Below, in pieces: positions 10,661 through 23,290 of a DNA stretch of 64,000 nucleotides (the stretch's first letter is position 1; each line of letters starts with the position of its first letter). The notes beneath the pieces were generated by a model that saw nothing but the letters and a program-made list of their open reading frames with translations, was not told where the DNA came from and did no database searches. The stretch covers positions 2,521,501 to 2,585,500 of the forward strand of contig JAEOAD010002231.1 in assembly GCA_036365145.1 (NCBI GenBank). The letters run 5' to 3'. Made by a program: the position numbers and the translations under genes. This stretch comes from Orientallactaga sibirica (Eukaryota > Chordata > Mammalia > Rodentia > Dipodidae).

Positions 10661-13600
10661 AGCTTTGCAATTGATAGTGAATTTAAAATTGGAAAATAGA
10701 ACATTAACAGGTCATTCCTGGTAAAGGGAATAGCAATAATAGATGCAAAATCATGAAACTCATGTGTTGTTCAGGGTCATGAAAATGGACCAGCATAACT
10801 GACTATGAAAGCACCAAGAGAGGAACAGATGAGCAGAGAGAGGAGAAACATACTGTGTAAAAGCCTAAATGATCGATGAGTCATAGGGTTTGTTGGAAGT
10901 CATTATGTGATTTCCCAAATGAGAGGCTCTATGAGACTTTTGAATGGTGACATAAATTTAAGTATAATGTAGAAGGTTTCTTTTATAGATATTAAGGGAT
11001 GAGAAGGAATATCCTAGTAGTCTATGATCACAGAGCATCATGATATGCCCATGATATATAGCCATGGATTATAATGTGAAAAATGTTGTTCAATATGCTT
11101 AAAAGTTAGATTCCTTTTCAAAGTCTTGATAGAAAGAAGACATGTTTTATGTGGCATAACATGAAAGCTAGAGTAAGTGTCTTGGCATTCCTATACCCAT
11201 CCAACTGTCAGAATACCTGACAGAAGGTTAGACCTGACAAGAAGGGCAAAGTATAATTATCTTTATAAAATGAGACACACCAGGGGTTGAATGGTTCACT
11301 TGAATTCAAGCAAACCTAAAATGTATTACCCTAAACTACATGCCCCCAAGTCTATCCACACGCACAAGAGTATTTGGCTCTGCAATATTGTCTTGGGGTA
11401 GAGGAGAGAGTAGCATACACATTTCTTCACATCTCTAAGTTTCTTTTGAATTCACAATCCTTATATCCCTGCCTAGATATTTTTGAAGACTGTACTGTCC
11501 ACAAATCTGGGCAGACAATTTACATTTTATGTAAGCAATTTTGAAACAATTTCCTTCTATTCATTTTGGCCCAAATTTTTGGCTGAGAAAAGTGAGTCAT
11601 ACACTTATAAAAGAGACATTTGGGTCATCAGGGATGTTACTATAAGTACAAGCCCATAACAAATTAATTTTGGATTTTCCAGTCTAAATTCAGATTGTAT
11701 CAATGCCAAGCTAAAGAAACCTAGTATATATTACTAATATTCCTATATTTTTGTTCTAGTTATGGGAATGTTATTTTCCAGAGGAGGAAAAACCCATTGC
11801 TTCATAGAAAGTTTACATAGCCAAATAGATAACCACATGAATTTGCAAAACTAGGACTATAATAAGGTTAGGATTTTGATGGAATGTGAAGACACTGCTG
11901 GGAGAGTAAGAAGGGTATATAAGAAAAACATTTGTTTGCTCATTCACAGACATTTATCAAATACTTACTGGATGATACACATAGATTCTTGGATCTTAAG
12001 AAGTGTTGTCTGGTCGACTACAGAAGATAACTGAGAAGCAGAAAGTCAAAGGTCTTAGCTAGCTTCCTATACATGGATAGTTTGTCTCAGGGATGATAGT
12101 GGTATGGTCATATGCTAGCACCATGGGTGAATGGCTGATCCAGAAACATTGTCCATTTACAAGAAAGGGAGAAGCAATGTGGTGGAAAAGCTGTGGAGTC
12201 AGTCCTTCTCTAAGCTAAGTATCAGGAAGCAAGAACCTCAATGTCTGATGACTGATGGAGCTGAAGTAATGAGAAATGGAGAAGCACAGATCAAGGAAGA
12301 GAAGAAAAAATGTTAGCTATGGTCACTATGGAGAAAAAAACATTGGAGTGACTTTTGCATAAATAATGTTTGCTTCCATAACTGCCTTTGTACATTACAA
12401 ACCCAAGAATTTACCTCTTGTCCTCATGAGATCATTATAGCTATGTCTGATCATGTCTGGGATATTTATGGCAATGATCATCTCGAGAAATACATGAAAT
12501 TTTCAATGTAGAAAAAATTGTTTTCCTTTTGTGTAACTCTGTAAAATAAAAGTAAGGAAATTTTTGGAAATAAATAATCATAAATACTTTCCTGCTATAA
12601 ATAGGAAACAAAATTCTGCTGTTGTATATATAGGAGTCACATACAACTATACTTATTATATTTACATGGTTGTCAGAAGATATATGAATACATTTTTTTC
12701 CTTGAAATCTGACCATACACAATTTTATGGAATGATTTCCACACTAATTGGTTTTATTCAGACAAAATTTGTGGTCATAGGCAAGATAATAAGAAAAAGA
12801 TGTACCTGTTAGGTCATGATTTTTTAAAAACTGGGACATTTTTATAAATGGCATACTTAAAAGTGAATTTTTTTAGGATGGAAAATTCATATGTCAAACT
12901 CTTTCCAAAAGAGCTATGAGGACTATGTTACCTTAGGTATTGAGAAGCCTAGAGTCACTGGTCTGTGATAAGGCTGCTGGTGAGAGTCAAGGAGAGAAGC
13001 TGGTTATGGCACTAGACCATGATCAGATGCATAGCTGGATCAGGGCTGAATAAAGTGAAAGTAGGCATATAAACAGGCTGGATCCTTTACAGAAGAGTGC
13101 TGGGGGAGGGGGTCTTAAATAGACAAGTGTGGTCTTGGGTGGTGGCTGAGCCTCTGTCTGAATCTGGTTCGTAGTCTTTGCAAGACAGCACCATTCTCAC
13201 AGCAGATGAATTGCATGCTTTATAATTCTGTACATTTCTTTTTTAAATAGAATTTATCATTTCTATACAGATGTAGTAGTTATCTCTTTTGTACATTAGA
13301 GTATATTAATGCCCTTTTTATGGGAAATGGAAGACAATGTTCATTGTGCTCACAATATCATTATCAGGAACATGGAGTATTTGGTATATATTATATTCCT
13401 AGTATATATCCATTGAAAAAATTAATGTCTAATGTTCTTATTCCTTCTCAGATCACTTAAGCTTGTATGCTTAATTGGAAAACTAGAAGGAACTAATGGG
13501 AAATACTAACTTCTGACTATTTTGAAATCAGACAATGAAATGAGACAGACAAAGTGGAAAATGCTAAGTTTTAGGCATCATTGAGAAATCAGCATGTATC

Positions 13601-14250
13601 TCTAAAAAGAGACCTATTAAGTAATGCCAAAATGTAGTTATTTTGCTTTTATTAAACCACTCAAATTAGTTAGAACTTTATGAAAGCAGGAGTATTTGAC
13701 TCACAGTGTGAAGAATAGAGATCATTTTCTGGGAAAAGGAAATTGTACCTGATCTCACATCATAAACTTTCTTGAAAAGAAAAAGCTTGTGGAGAAAGGA
13801 GAAACTGAACATATAATCTATTTTCACTTTGAAAAGCCTTTGACAGCATTATGCTTCAAAAGTCACTGGAGAAAACAAATGTCACCTTGGAAGGTGGGAA
13901 ATGTTTTTTCACAAGTAGGAAGCTGGCTACAAAATAGGAAGAACAAATAGTTATTAATGGACTTTTGTTGGAAAAGATAAACAGCAAGATTGTCAGGAAT
14001 CCAAAGTGATACAATTTCTGTTGAACACTTCAGCAGATGATCTGTAACAGTAAAAAGGCCTGCAGAATTTTCACTTCTTAAGATTACATAATTGCTTGAG
14101 ATAAGGAAATGTCAATCAATAGGCTAAGTGGCAAGACTATACACTAAGTGGAGGGCAAAAACTTATAAGAGCTTTGACGTAAAATAGTCTTGATATTCAT
14201 GACCTTGCAGTGCTTGACACTACTTACACAAGACCTACATAATAGGAGAG
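10661..14250. other. Single-copy sequence, no gene seen
   Basis: AT-rich. A segment near 11938-11985 vaguely resembles an old LINE 3' end, but I do not call it. No open frame with a recognisable product. Confidence 0.4.
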
Positions 14251-14426
14251 GGGCTAGAGAGATGGCTTACTGGTTAAGGTGTTTGCCTGCAAAGCCGTAG
14301 GACTCCAGTTCAATTCTCTAGGACCCATGTAAGCCATATGCAAAAGGCGGCACATGCATCTGGAGTTTGTTTGCAATAGCTGAATGCCCTGGCACACCCA
14401 TTCTCTTTCTTTCTCTTTTCCTCTCA

Positions 14427-14465
<39 letters not shown>

Positions 14466-14467
14466 AT
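14251..14467 (+). repeat. tRNA-derived SINE with (AAAT)n tail
   Basis: Head 'gagatggcttactggttaag' corresponds to the Pol III A box and 'ccagttcaattc' to the B box; the body 'ggacccatgtaagcc' and the CT-rich run are shared with other SINEs in the window. The tail is (AAAT)n, 14428-14467. Confidence 0.9.
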
Positions 14468-14591
14468 GACTAACTGGAAGAGGGAGGAGATTCAATGAAA
14501 GAAAGATTGAAAGGGACTGAAAAGGAGGGAAGGGAGGGAATTATCATGGTTTTATTGTCTATAAAAATGCTGACAATAAGAAGTAAAAAAA

Positions 14592-14738
14592 GGGCTGGGC
14601 AGGGCACATGCCTTAACCCCAGCACTTGGAGGCAGAGGTAGTTCAAGCCAACTTGGGACTACAATACTGAATTCCAGGTCAGCTGGGGCTAGAATGAAAC
14701 CCGACCTCAAAAACATAGCAACAACAACAACAACAAAG
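14592..14738 (+). repeat. B1-type SINE
   Basis: 7SL-derived B1 features: 'gggctgggcagggcacatgc', 'aaccccagcacttggaggc' and 'gaattccaggtcagctgg', then a CAA-rich tail. Flanks carry a target duplication of about 17 bp ('aagaagt' plus an A run plus 'ggg') at 14578-14594 and about 14735-14753. Confidence 0.88.
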
Positions 14739-14796
14739 AAGTTAAAAAAAGGGACTATAAAACATGGTATATAATACAAGTAGCGCAGAGGGCTGC

Positions 14797-14941
14797 TGTA
14801 TCAGTTATGTTCTCATTGCTGGGAACAAATTCCCCACCAGAAACAACTCACTGAAGGAAAGCAGTTTAATTTGGCTTACAGTTCTAGCTGGTAGACTCCA
14901 TTATGCAAGAGGAATGGGGGGGCTAAAGCTGGAAGCAAAGC
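14797..14941 (-). repeat. LTR, left part, split by L1
   Basis: The plus strand starts 'tgtatcagttatgttctca' and includes 'tggcttacagttctag', the end of a rodent LTR-type repeat in minus orientation. Its partner is proposed at 16702-16795. A SINE scrap and an L1 lie between. Confidence 0.5.
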
Positions 14942-15060
14942 CATAGGGACCCCAGTTCAATTCTCCAGGACCCATGTAAGCCAGCAGGCAAAAACAGGAA
15001 GATGGGAAGAAGGGCTGGGCACACCTTCTCCACCTCGTAGGTCTCTCTGATAAATAGTTC
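14942..15060 (+). repeat. tRNA-derived SINE fragment
   Basis: Starts in the middle of the SINE body: 'gaccccagttcaattctcca' then 'ggacccatgtaagccagcag', followed by a diverged 3' part. The tRNA-like head with the A box is missing. Confidence 0.55.
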
Positions 15061-15107
15061 AATGTGGGTAGGAACCACTCTCTGGTACTGGGAGTTACAG
15101 GTCAGAG

Positions 15108-16700
15108 ACAGAAAAAATTTTTTTTCTTTTAAGCTTAGGCTTCATCCCACCCTCACCAGAGCCCTACTGTTCAGGTGCTCTCTCCCCTTACGCCTTTTGA
15201 AGGTTATAACTTTTAGGCTATCTCCAAGGATAAATGTTTCTTGGTATCAGATCATTTTGGATTTAATTTTGTGTTTGTTTATTCTCCTCCCCTCCCCCAA
15301 GCCCTTCCATCCCTACTGTCTGTGCCTTAAGTTGCCTATCAGGTATGACAGCAACTCGAGCAGGTCCAGTTTAGGTATTGCAGATAAGTGACACCATGTG
15401 GCATATGTCTTTCTGTGACTGTGTGAGTTCACTGAGTATGATCTGTTCCAGGTCTATCCATTTTTCTACAAATTTCATTTTATTGTTTTTTTCTTACTGC
15501 TGAGTAGAATTCCATTGTGTAAATGTACCACAACTTCATTATCCATGCACCCAATGATGGACATCTGGGTTGATTCCAGTTCTTAGCTATAATGAATTGA
15601 GCAGCAAATGTCTCTATGTTAACACATGGAGTACTTAGTATAAATACCCAGGAAGGGAATAACTGGGTCTGTTGGCAGCTCTATGTTCATGCTTTGCAGG
15701 AATCTCCAAATTGATTTCCATAGTGATTGTACAAGTTTGCATTCCTACCAACAGTGGATGAGGGTTCCTCTTTCCCCACATCCTCACCAACATTTATCAT
15801 TGTTAGACCTTTTAATGATTGTCATCCTTATGGGAGTAAGGTGGAATCTCATGGTGGGTTTAATTTGCATTTCCCTAATGGTTAGGGATGTTGAACGTTT
15901 TCTTAAGTGTTTGTTCGCCATTTGTAATTTTTCCTCTGAGAACTCCTTACTCTATGCCCCATTTTTGGAGTGGGTTGTTTGATTTTTTTTTTTTTTTTTG
16001 CTTAGTTTCTTGAGTTCTTTGTAGATTCTAGATATTATGTTTCTGTCAGTGTTATAGCTGGGGAAGATTTTCTCCCATTCAGTTGGTAATCTATTGGCTC
16101 TGCTTATGGTGTGTTTGTCTGTGCAAAAGCTTTTTAGCTTCATGAGACCCCAATGGTTTAGTGATTGTTTAATTTCCTGGGCTACTGAGGTTTTGTTCAG
16201 GAAGTCTTTCTCCACTCCTATATCATGGATATCACGGAGAGTTCTTCCTATTTTTTCTTCTAGTGGGAGAAGAATTTCAGGTCTTATATTGAGGACTTTA
16301 ATCCATTTGGACCTGATTTTTGTGTATGGAGAGATAAGTGGGTCTAGTTTCATTTTTCTACATATGGTCAAACAATTTGTCCAACACCATTTGTTGAAGA
16401 TGCTGTCTTTTCTCCAGTCTACATTATTGGCACCTTTGTCAATGATCAAGTAGCTGTAGTTACTTGACCTAAGGTCTGGGTCTTCAGTCCTGTTCCATTG
16501 GTCTATGTTTCTGTTCTTATGCCAGTACCATGCTGTTTTTGTTTTTGTTACTATGGCTTTGTAATATAGCTTTACCTCCTTTTTTTCTTTTCTTGAATTT
16601 TGAGATCACTTTTTTCAATCTCTGTGAAGAATGATGCTGGTATTTTATTGGTATTGCATTAAATCTGTATATTTGCTCTTGGTAGAATTGCCATTTTCAC
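15108..16700 (-). mobile_element. 5'-truncated L1 retrotransposon
   Basis: A LINE-1 3' part on the minus strand: T-rich left end (reverse of the A tail), pyrimidine-rich 3'UTR at about 15280-15310, then the C-terminal ORF2 region to about 16700. It is truncated there, as is usual for incomplete reverse transcription, and sits inside an older LTR. Confidence 0.88.
15400..16700 (-). pseudogene. L1 ORF2 C-terminal remnant
   Basis: Minus-strand translation at 15952-16449 gives a typical ORF2 C-terminal stretch: 'FNKWCWTNC', '[10 protein letters not shown]', '[14 protein letters not shown]' and '[10 protein letters not shown]'. These lie downstream of the reverse transcriptase in L1 proteins. The reading frame is broken on both sides, and a T run at about 15979-16000 encodes a lysine run. 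No endonuclease or reverse-transcriptase catalytic part remains, so it is inactive. Confidence 0.88.
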
Positions 16701-16701
16701 A

Positions 16702-16795
16702 GGTTCACAACTTTCTAACATAGTGTCACTTTACTGGGGATCAAGTATGCAAATACATCAACCTAGAAGGAACATTTTACATTCAAACCACCACA
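16702..16795 (-). repeat. LTR, right part, split by L1
   Basis: Ends in 'cattcaaaccaccaca', which on the minus strand reads TGTGGTGGTTTGAATG, a typical start for this LTR class. It fits as the other half of the LTR at 14797-14941. Confidence 0.5.
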
Positions 16796-17439
16796 GATAC
16801 TAAATAAAGTGTGACTCTCAAAGAAAGCATCTTCTAACTGTTCCACTGAATGCTGTCAAAAATGGAGTATCTTTCAAGTGTGTTCTGCATACTTCCCCTG
16901 TTGGGAGACAGATCCCTAGTGTGGCCTTTTATGACAGGTAGTTGAACTTTTTAGAGGTAGATCCTAACATGGCATAGTAATTGGGGTGTTACTCCTAAAA
17001 TAGATTACTGTAGCTCTTGGGTTCATGGTTAATGCAGGGAGAGTGGGTTGTTATAAAAGGATTTGCCTGATGCTGAATTCTTCTCTGATTTTGTTTTGCC
17101 ATGTCTTCTCTGCTTCTCCCATGCACTCCTGCTATGATGCTGTCTGTCATGATGAAGTCATGTATCTCAAGGTTCCATTACCAGAGGCTGAACAGATGGA
17201 ACAATTATATCTTGGACTTTTAGTCTTCAATCCATGAACTAAAAAATCACACACACTCATTTCTTTAATGAATTACCCAACATCAGAGAATTTATATAGC
17301 AATAAAAAATAGACCATACACATGATTTCTATACCCTATTTTCTGAAACATTAGACACATAATCATGAAATTAACTACATATTTTATATCATATATAAAA
17401 AGAACATAAAGAGAACTTACTACTCACTATATATTCCTC
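16796..17439. other. Single-copy sequence, no gene seen
   Basis: No repeat or gene recognised. Confidence 0.4.
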
Positions 17440-17890
17440 AAAGCATTAGATATTTTTATTTGATATTTTCTATTATCAGATACAGAGCTATGGCATCATA
17501 TAGAATAAATGCATATAAACTGATACCTAGATTATCCATCTCCCCCTGACAGGTCTCTAGGTTGTTTCCTGTTTTCTTACTATGTTGATGTTATTGACAT
17601 TTTGATTATTGTTGTTATTCTTGAATGCATGTTTCTTCAAATGTTTACTCAGGATGAATTCATCAAAGAGGGATTACTGCTGAATGAATGAATGAATAAC
17701 TGCAGTAATAGCTTGCTTTGCTGTTGTTTAAAAGCCTTCAAAAATGTTCTTGCAATATACACTGTCAAGACTTGAAAAGGAGGATCTATTTTCCCATATC
17801 ATAGTCAATAGTAATAGGTATTATAAAAATGTAGCTGTGCAAAGTGTGATTTTTCTGCTTTAAAATGAGCATTTTAAAATTTGACTTTTC
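17440..17890 (-). repeat. Ancient L1M-like fragment
   Basis: Segments such as 'ctctaggttgtttcctg', 'gttattgacattttg' and 'caaagagggattactgctga' follow the order seen in the antisense of old L1 ORF2/3' ends. Strongly diverged, with approximate edges. Confidence 0.45.
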
Positions 17891-18589
17891 TTTCAAATAA
17901 TCGGTACTTTTTGTACACTAGAGGAATGAAGCATATTGAAGGCTGGGGAGTGCAGAGTGTGAGGGGGTACTGAGGCATTGACACAGACAGACAGAGTCTG
18001 TCCATTTAAGAGATTTGAGAAAAAGGAGATAAAGGCTAGGGATAGAAGTAAGGACAAGGCTTAAACTGAGAAAAACACTTAATTTGAATTATCTAAAATT
18101 GTTAGCGCATGTTCTCTGCAGAGAGTGGATTCCCCCTCACTGGAAATGCAAATGGACAACCTGTGGCTGAGAAGGCTTCTGTCCTGATATCCTGCTGAAA
18201 GCTTCAGACACTGGAAAGAATAAAATCTTATTACCTTGCTGGGTTGTTAGGGCTGAAAAATCAGTAAAGAAATAAACAACCACTAATTGGATTCTTTCAT
18301 TCTTGTATACACTTGACGGACCTGGGAAATCTCGGAGAGAAATGCACATAGAACATGCTCAGTCAGTAGAAGGACCAATATCTAGACATCTTTTTGGATA
18401 ACTGTGGAGAGGCTCAGCATTGGAAATGCTTTGTCCAAAGGCATGAGGACTGGATTACCTAGATCCCTAGCAAGCACCTTTTATTATTTTAATTTGGTAA
18501 AAAAATGAGAATAGAGATAATTAATTATAATCATTATTTCTTGAAAATCCCATTCAAGATTATGAAGTTTTTTTAAATTAAAAAAATTA
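17891..18589. other. Single-copy sequence, no gene seen
   Basis: No repeat or gene recognised; AT-rich near the SINE tail at 18570. Confidence 0.4.
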
Positions 18590-18823
18590 AATTTTTATTT
18601 ATTTACTTGAAAGAGAAAGGGACATGGAGAAAGAAAGAGGGAGAGAGAAAGAAAGAGAGAGGGAAGGAGAGAATGGGCATGCTGGGGTCTTTAGCCACAG
18701 CAAATGAACTCCAGACACATGTGCCCCATTGTGCATCTGGCTTACATGGGTACTGGGGAAACAAATCTTTGTCCTTGGGCTTCACAAGCAAGTGCCGTAA
18801 CTGCTAAGCCATCAATCCAGCCC
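18590..18823 (-). repeat. tRNA-derived SINE
   Basis: Reverse orientation: T-rich tail (TTTAT) at the left, GA-rich stretch at about 18610-18675, then 'gtgcatctggcttacatggg' and the tRNA-like head ending 'taagccatcaatccagccc'. Confidence 0.9.
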
Positions 18824-20078
18824 ATACTTGATTTTTATATTTTCATCTATTTGCACACAATAGCTCCTCCAGGTAGCCAAGCACATTCCACATACATTCA
18901 ATTTTACTTATAACTTCTTATTCCTTGTGAGTATCTCACCCGTACAAACTTGCTTTCTCATCTGGGATTTATACAAATAAGAAAGATGCAAAGTTCTAAC
19001 CAATATATTTTTTAAAAATTTACAAGTATAGAACTTATAAGGGTTTTTTCTGCAGTAATTGTAAGATCTTGCCAACAGCCTGGGGTGGTATCTCTCATAA
19101 TTTAGTTTAGAGGATAGCTATCTAGGGTGTATCAAATATTTTTACTAATTTATATTGAGATGCATGTTTTTAGTGTGGGCAATCATTCAAATGCCTGATT
19201 AAATTTGTTAGAAGTTTTGTGTGCTAAAACATTTCACATCCTGGGAAAATAAACCAAATATGTTGTTTTTCTTTGTTCTTCATTCAGCCATGCAAAGTTA
19301 AGCAGAGCTTTAAAAAAAAAGAAAAAAAGAAAGAAAAAAAGTCTGACTAAATCCCCTCTAAATCAAATTGACCTTTTCTAGGCATTTTTTTTTCCCTACA
19401 TCTTGGCAGGGACTGAATCTATCTCCTTCACTTCTAGGAGCTCTCTGTGTGGTCCACTTCCTGTGGCTGCTCTGTTCTCTCAAATGACAACATTTTCAGA
19501 CTACAGTAGCTTAATAAACATTAATTCCCAGTCACTGGGAACAACCTACATTTTACTCAAGGCACAGGAGCCATTCCTTCTTTCAGATACTTGAGCTTTA
19601 TTGCTGCTGATTTAAGGCAACCCAGGCCAGAAGGTGAGACTAGCTTGCTCTTGCAATCCTTTCCTCAGTGTTGCTCTTCTTGGCCACCCTCTTCCCTGCT
19701 CCCCAAACTCCCCCACACTGGCTGTCAGCACCTTCTGTTCCATCACTGGTTGTGCAGAAAGGTGGGAAAAGGTGGGGGCTTAGAGAAAGTTTATTTTAAA
19801 GAGTCTAATAGGTGGTTAACTTTTTATTTCTAGTTTTTATATGCTGGGGAAAATACATTTTAGAATGAAGCATTTGGAAACTGGGATAAAAGTTTATGGA
19901 TTTTTCAGTTTTATGTATGATGGAGCAGTTTTAGGATTCTTGGCTTTTGCTTTTTACAAATCATCTCCTTTTAGGTTTTGGACAGAACGAAGTAGCTTTG
20001 CAATAGACTCACAACTGGGTTTCCTTCAGTCTTTTGTGCTGTAGTAGTCTACTTGAAAGAGAACAAAACTTCCTAATT
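18824..20078. other. Single-copy sequence with A-rich tract
   Basis: Contains an A/G simple tract at about 19312-19340. The frames at 19403-19833 and 19841-20044 are short and without motifs. Confidence 0.4.
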
Positions 20079-20090
20079 AAGAATAAACAG

Positions 20091-20331
20091 GGCTGGAGAA
20101 ATGGCTTAGCGGTTAAATGTTTGCCTGTGAAGCCTAAGGACCCTGGTTCCAGGCTCGATTCTCTAGGACCCATGTAAGCCAAATGCATAAGGGGGCGCAC
20201 ACATCTAGAGTTCCTTTGCAGTGGCTGGAGACCCTGGCACGCCCATTCTCTCTCTCTCTACCTGCCTATTTCTGTATCTTTTCTTTTTCTTTCTCTCTCC
20301 CAAATAAATAAAAATAAAATATTTTTTTAAA
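20091..20331 (+). repeat. tRNA-derived SINE with 12-bp target duplication
   Basis: Complete element: head with A box 'tggcttagcggttaa', B-box-like 'ggctcgattct', body 'ggacccatgtaagcc', CT run, and AAATAA tail. The identical 12-mer 'aagaataaacag' flanks it at 20079-20090 and 20332-20343, showing target-primed insertion. Confidence 0.95.
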
Positions 20332-20343
20332 AAGAATAAACAG

Positions 20344-20774
20344 ACAACCTTTCCCAGCTTTTGCCCAAGTAGCTGCTGGGAAGAATATGTGCAGTCTGAT
20401 GCTTTTTCAGGTTCACCTTTTCAAAGTCAGAGTGAGGCTTCATCTGGAGTATATGTGTGTACACGGAAGCAAATACAGCATTAATCACATTCAACCTTTT
20501 CAACCTTGTGTCTGTAATGTATGAGTGTGCATATTCAAATCTTGCATTTTCTCTAAGCAAACACAAAGTACTCTTGGGTTCTAATTGGTGGAACTTGATC
20601 TTATTCAACTCTCATGTAATTTGAGTGGATGTGTTGCCAAACACATGAAAATTACCTTTCTTCACTTCATGTTTTATGTGGTACTATTGTCAATACACAT
20701 GGTTGATAAATACTCTATTTGATGCTGTTGAATATTGGAAATTCTTTAACAATCATTTATTATATGGTGAGTAA
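20344..20774. other. Single-copy sequence, no gene seen
   Basis: A 93-codon minus frame at 20327-20608 overlaps the SINE tail and has no family resemblance. Confidence 0.4.
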
Positions 20775-20905
20775 CTTACCATTATCTCTTTTAAACTACT
20801 TAACAATTTGATAGAATAAAGTTAACCATTTACCAGATGAGAAATGGAAACTTGGGGAAATAATTATTCTCTGCCTGACTGGTAGTATGTGACAAACATT
20901 GCAGA
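20775..20905 (-). repeat. MIR SINE relic (probable)
   Basis: Core 'ccatttaccagatgagaaa' with 'ggggaaataatta' and 'gactggtagtatgtgac' matches the antisense of the MIR core. Diverged. Confidence 0.5.
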
Positions 20906-21769
20906 CATATATAGCACTAAATATGTTGAGTTTACATCATGGTTACATATTTATCATATAATTATTATTCATGACTTTTCAACTACTGAAGATGTTATCA
21001 AATATATTAATAAAGTTTAAAAAAACTACGATAGGAGAGAATTCACCAGAAATACTAGCTTCCCTTGGGCAAGTTATAAAATTCAATAAAATTGAATTAA
21101 ATGTGTATTCACTAAAATAGAATCTAAAGCAAGGATTTGAGTGCATCTACTTTATAGAGAATGTTCTCTTCAGCAAAGCTCAGTAAGGAAACAAGGAAAG
21201 CAGAAGGAATGCATGAAGGATGCAATCTTGGGTAAAGCCTATACACTAAAATGTACATTTATTTTGATAGCAATGTTTGGCCCACTGAGAGAAGACATAT
21301 AGCTTTTGTTCCCCTTTATTAATTTATAACTGGTTGACCACAGAAAGAGTTTAGTGTAACCTTTTGCCAAGTGACATCTGACTAGCTGGTGCCTAACAAA
21401 GACATTTGTCCTATAAAAGGTTTCATGGATAAGGCATTATCCCATATTATTCTCAGGACCTGGAAGTTGAGGTCATTTATTACGCCAACATTTGTGGCTG
21501 GTGGTGGGAACATGGAAGAGGGAAGAAGGAAGGAAAAGGGGTTTAAGGTGCTAAAGAAGGGCTAAGTAAGGGCAGACCCTTTGGATACTTCACCTAGATC
21601 ATTTAGAACTTAGGAGATGAGGAGGAAAAGTGTTTTTCAGTGAGTAGGAACAGTAACCCAAAAATGGCTTGAGTAGTCTTGGCAGTTTTAGGGACCAACA
21701 TGACATCTCTTTAAGTAGGATGACTGAAGACCATGAGGACTGGTGAGGCAAGAAAGATGAACAAAAACT
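20906..21769. other. Single-copy sequence, no gene seen
   Basis: No repeat or gene recognised. Confidence 0.4.
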
Positions 21770-21777
21770 ACTTCAGG

Positions 21778-21863
21778 CTGGGCATGGGGGTGCACACCTT
21801 TAATCCCAGCACTCGAGAGGCAGAGGTAGGAGGATTGCTGTGGATGAGACTACCTAGAAAACA

Positions 21864-21896
<33 letters not shown>

Positions 21897-21897
21897 A
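21778..21897 (+). repeat. B1-type SINE with internal deletion and (CAA)n tail
   Basis: Starts 'ctgggcatgggggtgcacac', includes 'aatcccagcactcgagaggc', then drops most of the right half and ends in (CAA)n. Flanked by 'acttcagg' at 21770-21777 and 21904-21911. Confidence 0.85.
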
Positions 21898-21924
21898 AAT
21901 ACCACTTCAGGAGGGGCCATTGTT

Positions 21925-22192
21925 TATGCTTGCATTAGTTACTTTCTCTTTGCTATGACCAAATACCTGACAAAAGTAATGTATCAAGGTATGGGAGGCA
22001 TATCAGCAGGAATAAGAAGCAGCCAGTCACATTGCAACCATAATTAGGAAGCTAAGAGCTTGGCTAGCTGTCTCCTTTTTCATATAGATAACCTCAGATA
22101 ACCTAATCCAGAAAAATTGTCACAGATAGGCCAAGAGATTTGTTTCCATAGTGATTCTAAATCCTATCAAGTTGACAAGATTAACCATCAAA
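21925..22192 (-). repeat. Rodent LTR-like interspersed repeat
   Basis: Order 'gcattagttactttctc', 'gctatgaccaaatacctga', 'gccagtcacattgcaacca' and 'atcaagttgacaagattaac' fits a common rodent repeat that begins with 'TTAGTTACTTTTTCATTGCTG'-type sequence. The exact family name is not certain. Confidence 0.55.
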
Positions 22193-22934
22193 TGCCTAAG
22201 ATGAAACTGAATAGCAAGGAAATGGGGAGCTTGAAAAGTTGGAAATGATCGATGGGCTCTGACCCATGTTTGTCACCCCTATGGCAACAGTTACACAGAG
22301 ACATTTTATTCTGTAATTAGATGCATGTTCTATTGCCCAGTTTGTATGTATTTCTTTTTCTCCTTCAACCTCCCCTTTCTTGGGAATATTTCAAATAACA
22401 TATAAATAGTCTTGCTGTACTATTAATAAAGTTGATTAAAAATAATCAAGGATAATTCTAAGATCTTTTCTCCCATGCCAACAAAAGCAAGATTTCTAGC
22501 ATACTTGTCTAGACTTATTAAGGCTGGTTGTGGGTCCTGACTTCCGCAGGCCTGGGCTCACTTCTCATCTCTGAGATTGCTTTAGGTCCACTCTTTAAGT
22601 TCCTTAAGCCACAGGGCTGTTAAGACTAGTGACTTGCTGACTTACTTTGCTTCTCGATCCCACAGCTCACATCGTTAAACACTCATAGACTTCTTTAGGG
22701 TGGGGACTCACATTTATTTTTGCTTATAGTAACCATTGTTTTCTCTCCTTTTGAGACTTCCCTCTTCCTGTTCAGGGTCATATCGCTTTTCCATATGGTG
22801 TCTGCAGGGGAGGTCCTCCATGACTCTGCGGAACTCCCTTGAATCCCAGCCAAGGTGCACATGTTATGCATGCTCTACTGAAAGGAGTAGAGAGTGTGCG
22901 CTGGGGTGGAGAGTGGTGGGAAACAGGGTTACAT
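22193..22934. other. Single-copy sequence, no gene seen
   Basis: Slightly GC-richer than its surroundings at 22530-22900, but no exon or gene is recognisable. Confidence 0.4.
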
Positions 22935-23290
22935 AGTCTAAGGTTCAATAGGGAACATGTACAAAATATTTGCAACAGTACTGTTTATGATAGCAAAATC
23001 TGGAAGCCATCCAAATGTGCTTGGGAGAGGGAATGAATAATGATGGTATAGCCACACAATAGAATATTGTATAGCTGTCAAATGAATAGAGCACATTCCC
23101 ACCCAGTAATATGAGAGCAGAATAGTAATATTTTGCTAATCATAAACATCATCCTCAGAAGTTCACATATAGCTTGATAACCTTTGTATAGTACAGCAAC
23201 AATAAACAAGAAAGTAGATGTTTAAAGGTATAAATGTAGCAAACAAGAACATATTTTAAAGAGGAAGAAGGCGACGAGTGAAAACAGGAC
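22935..23290 (+). repeat. Ancient L1M-like 3' fragment
   Basis: 'tttatgatagcaaaatctgg', 'ccatccaaatgtgc' and 'ccacacaatagaatattgta' are in the order found near the end of old L1 ORF2. Diverged, with no open frame. Confidence 0.6.

Noticed and set aside
14251..14330. tRNA-like head of SINEs as tRNA genes
   Set aside because: A-box and B-box sequence is present, but SINE body and A-rich tail follow and no tRNA fold or anticodon arm is preserved.
16094..16453. 119-codon plus-strand frame
   Set aside because: Shadow frame opposite the L1 ORF2 remnant; the same applies to 29489-29872 and 44434-44922.
22530..22930. GC-richer segment as possible exon or promoter
   Set aside because: No long frame, no CpG clustering and no recognisable splice or promoter structure.
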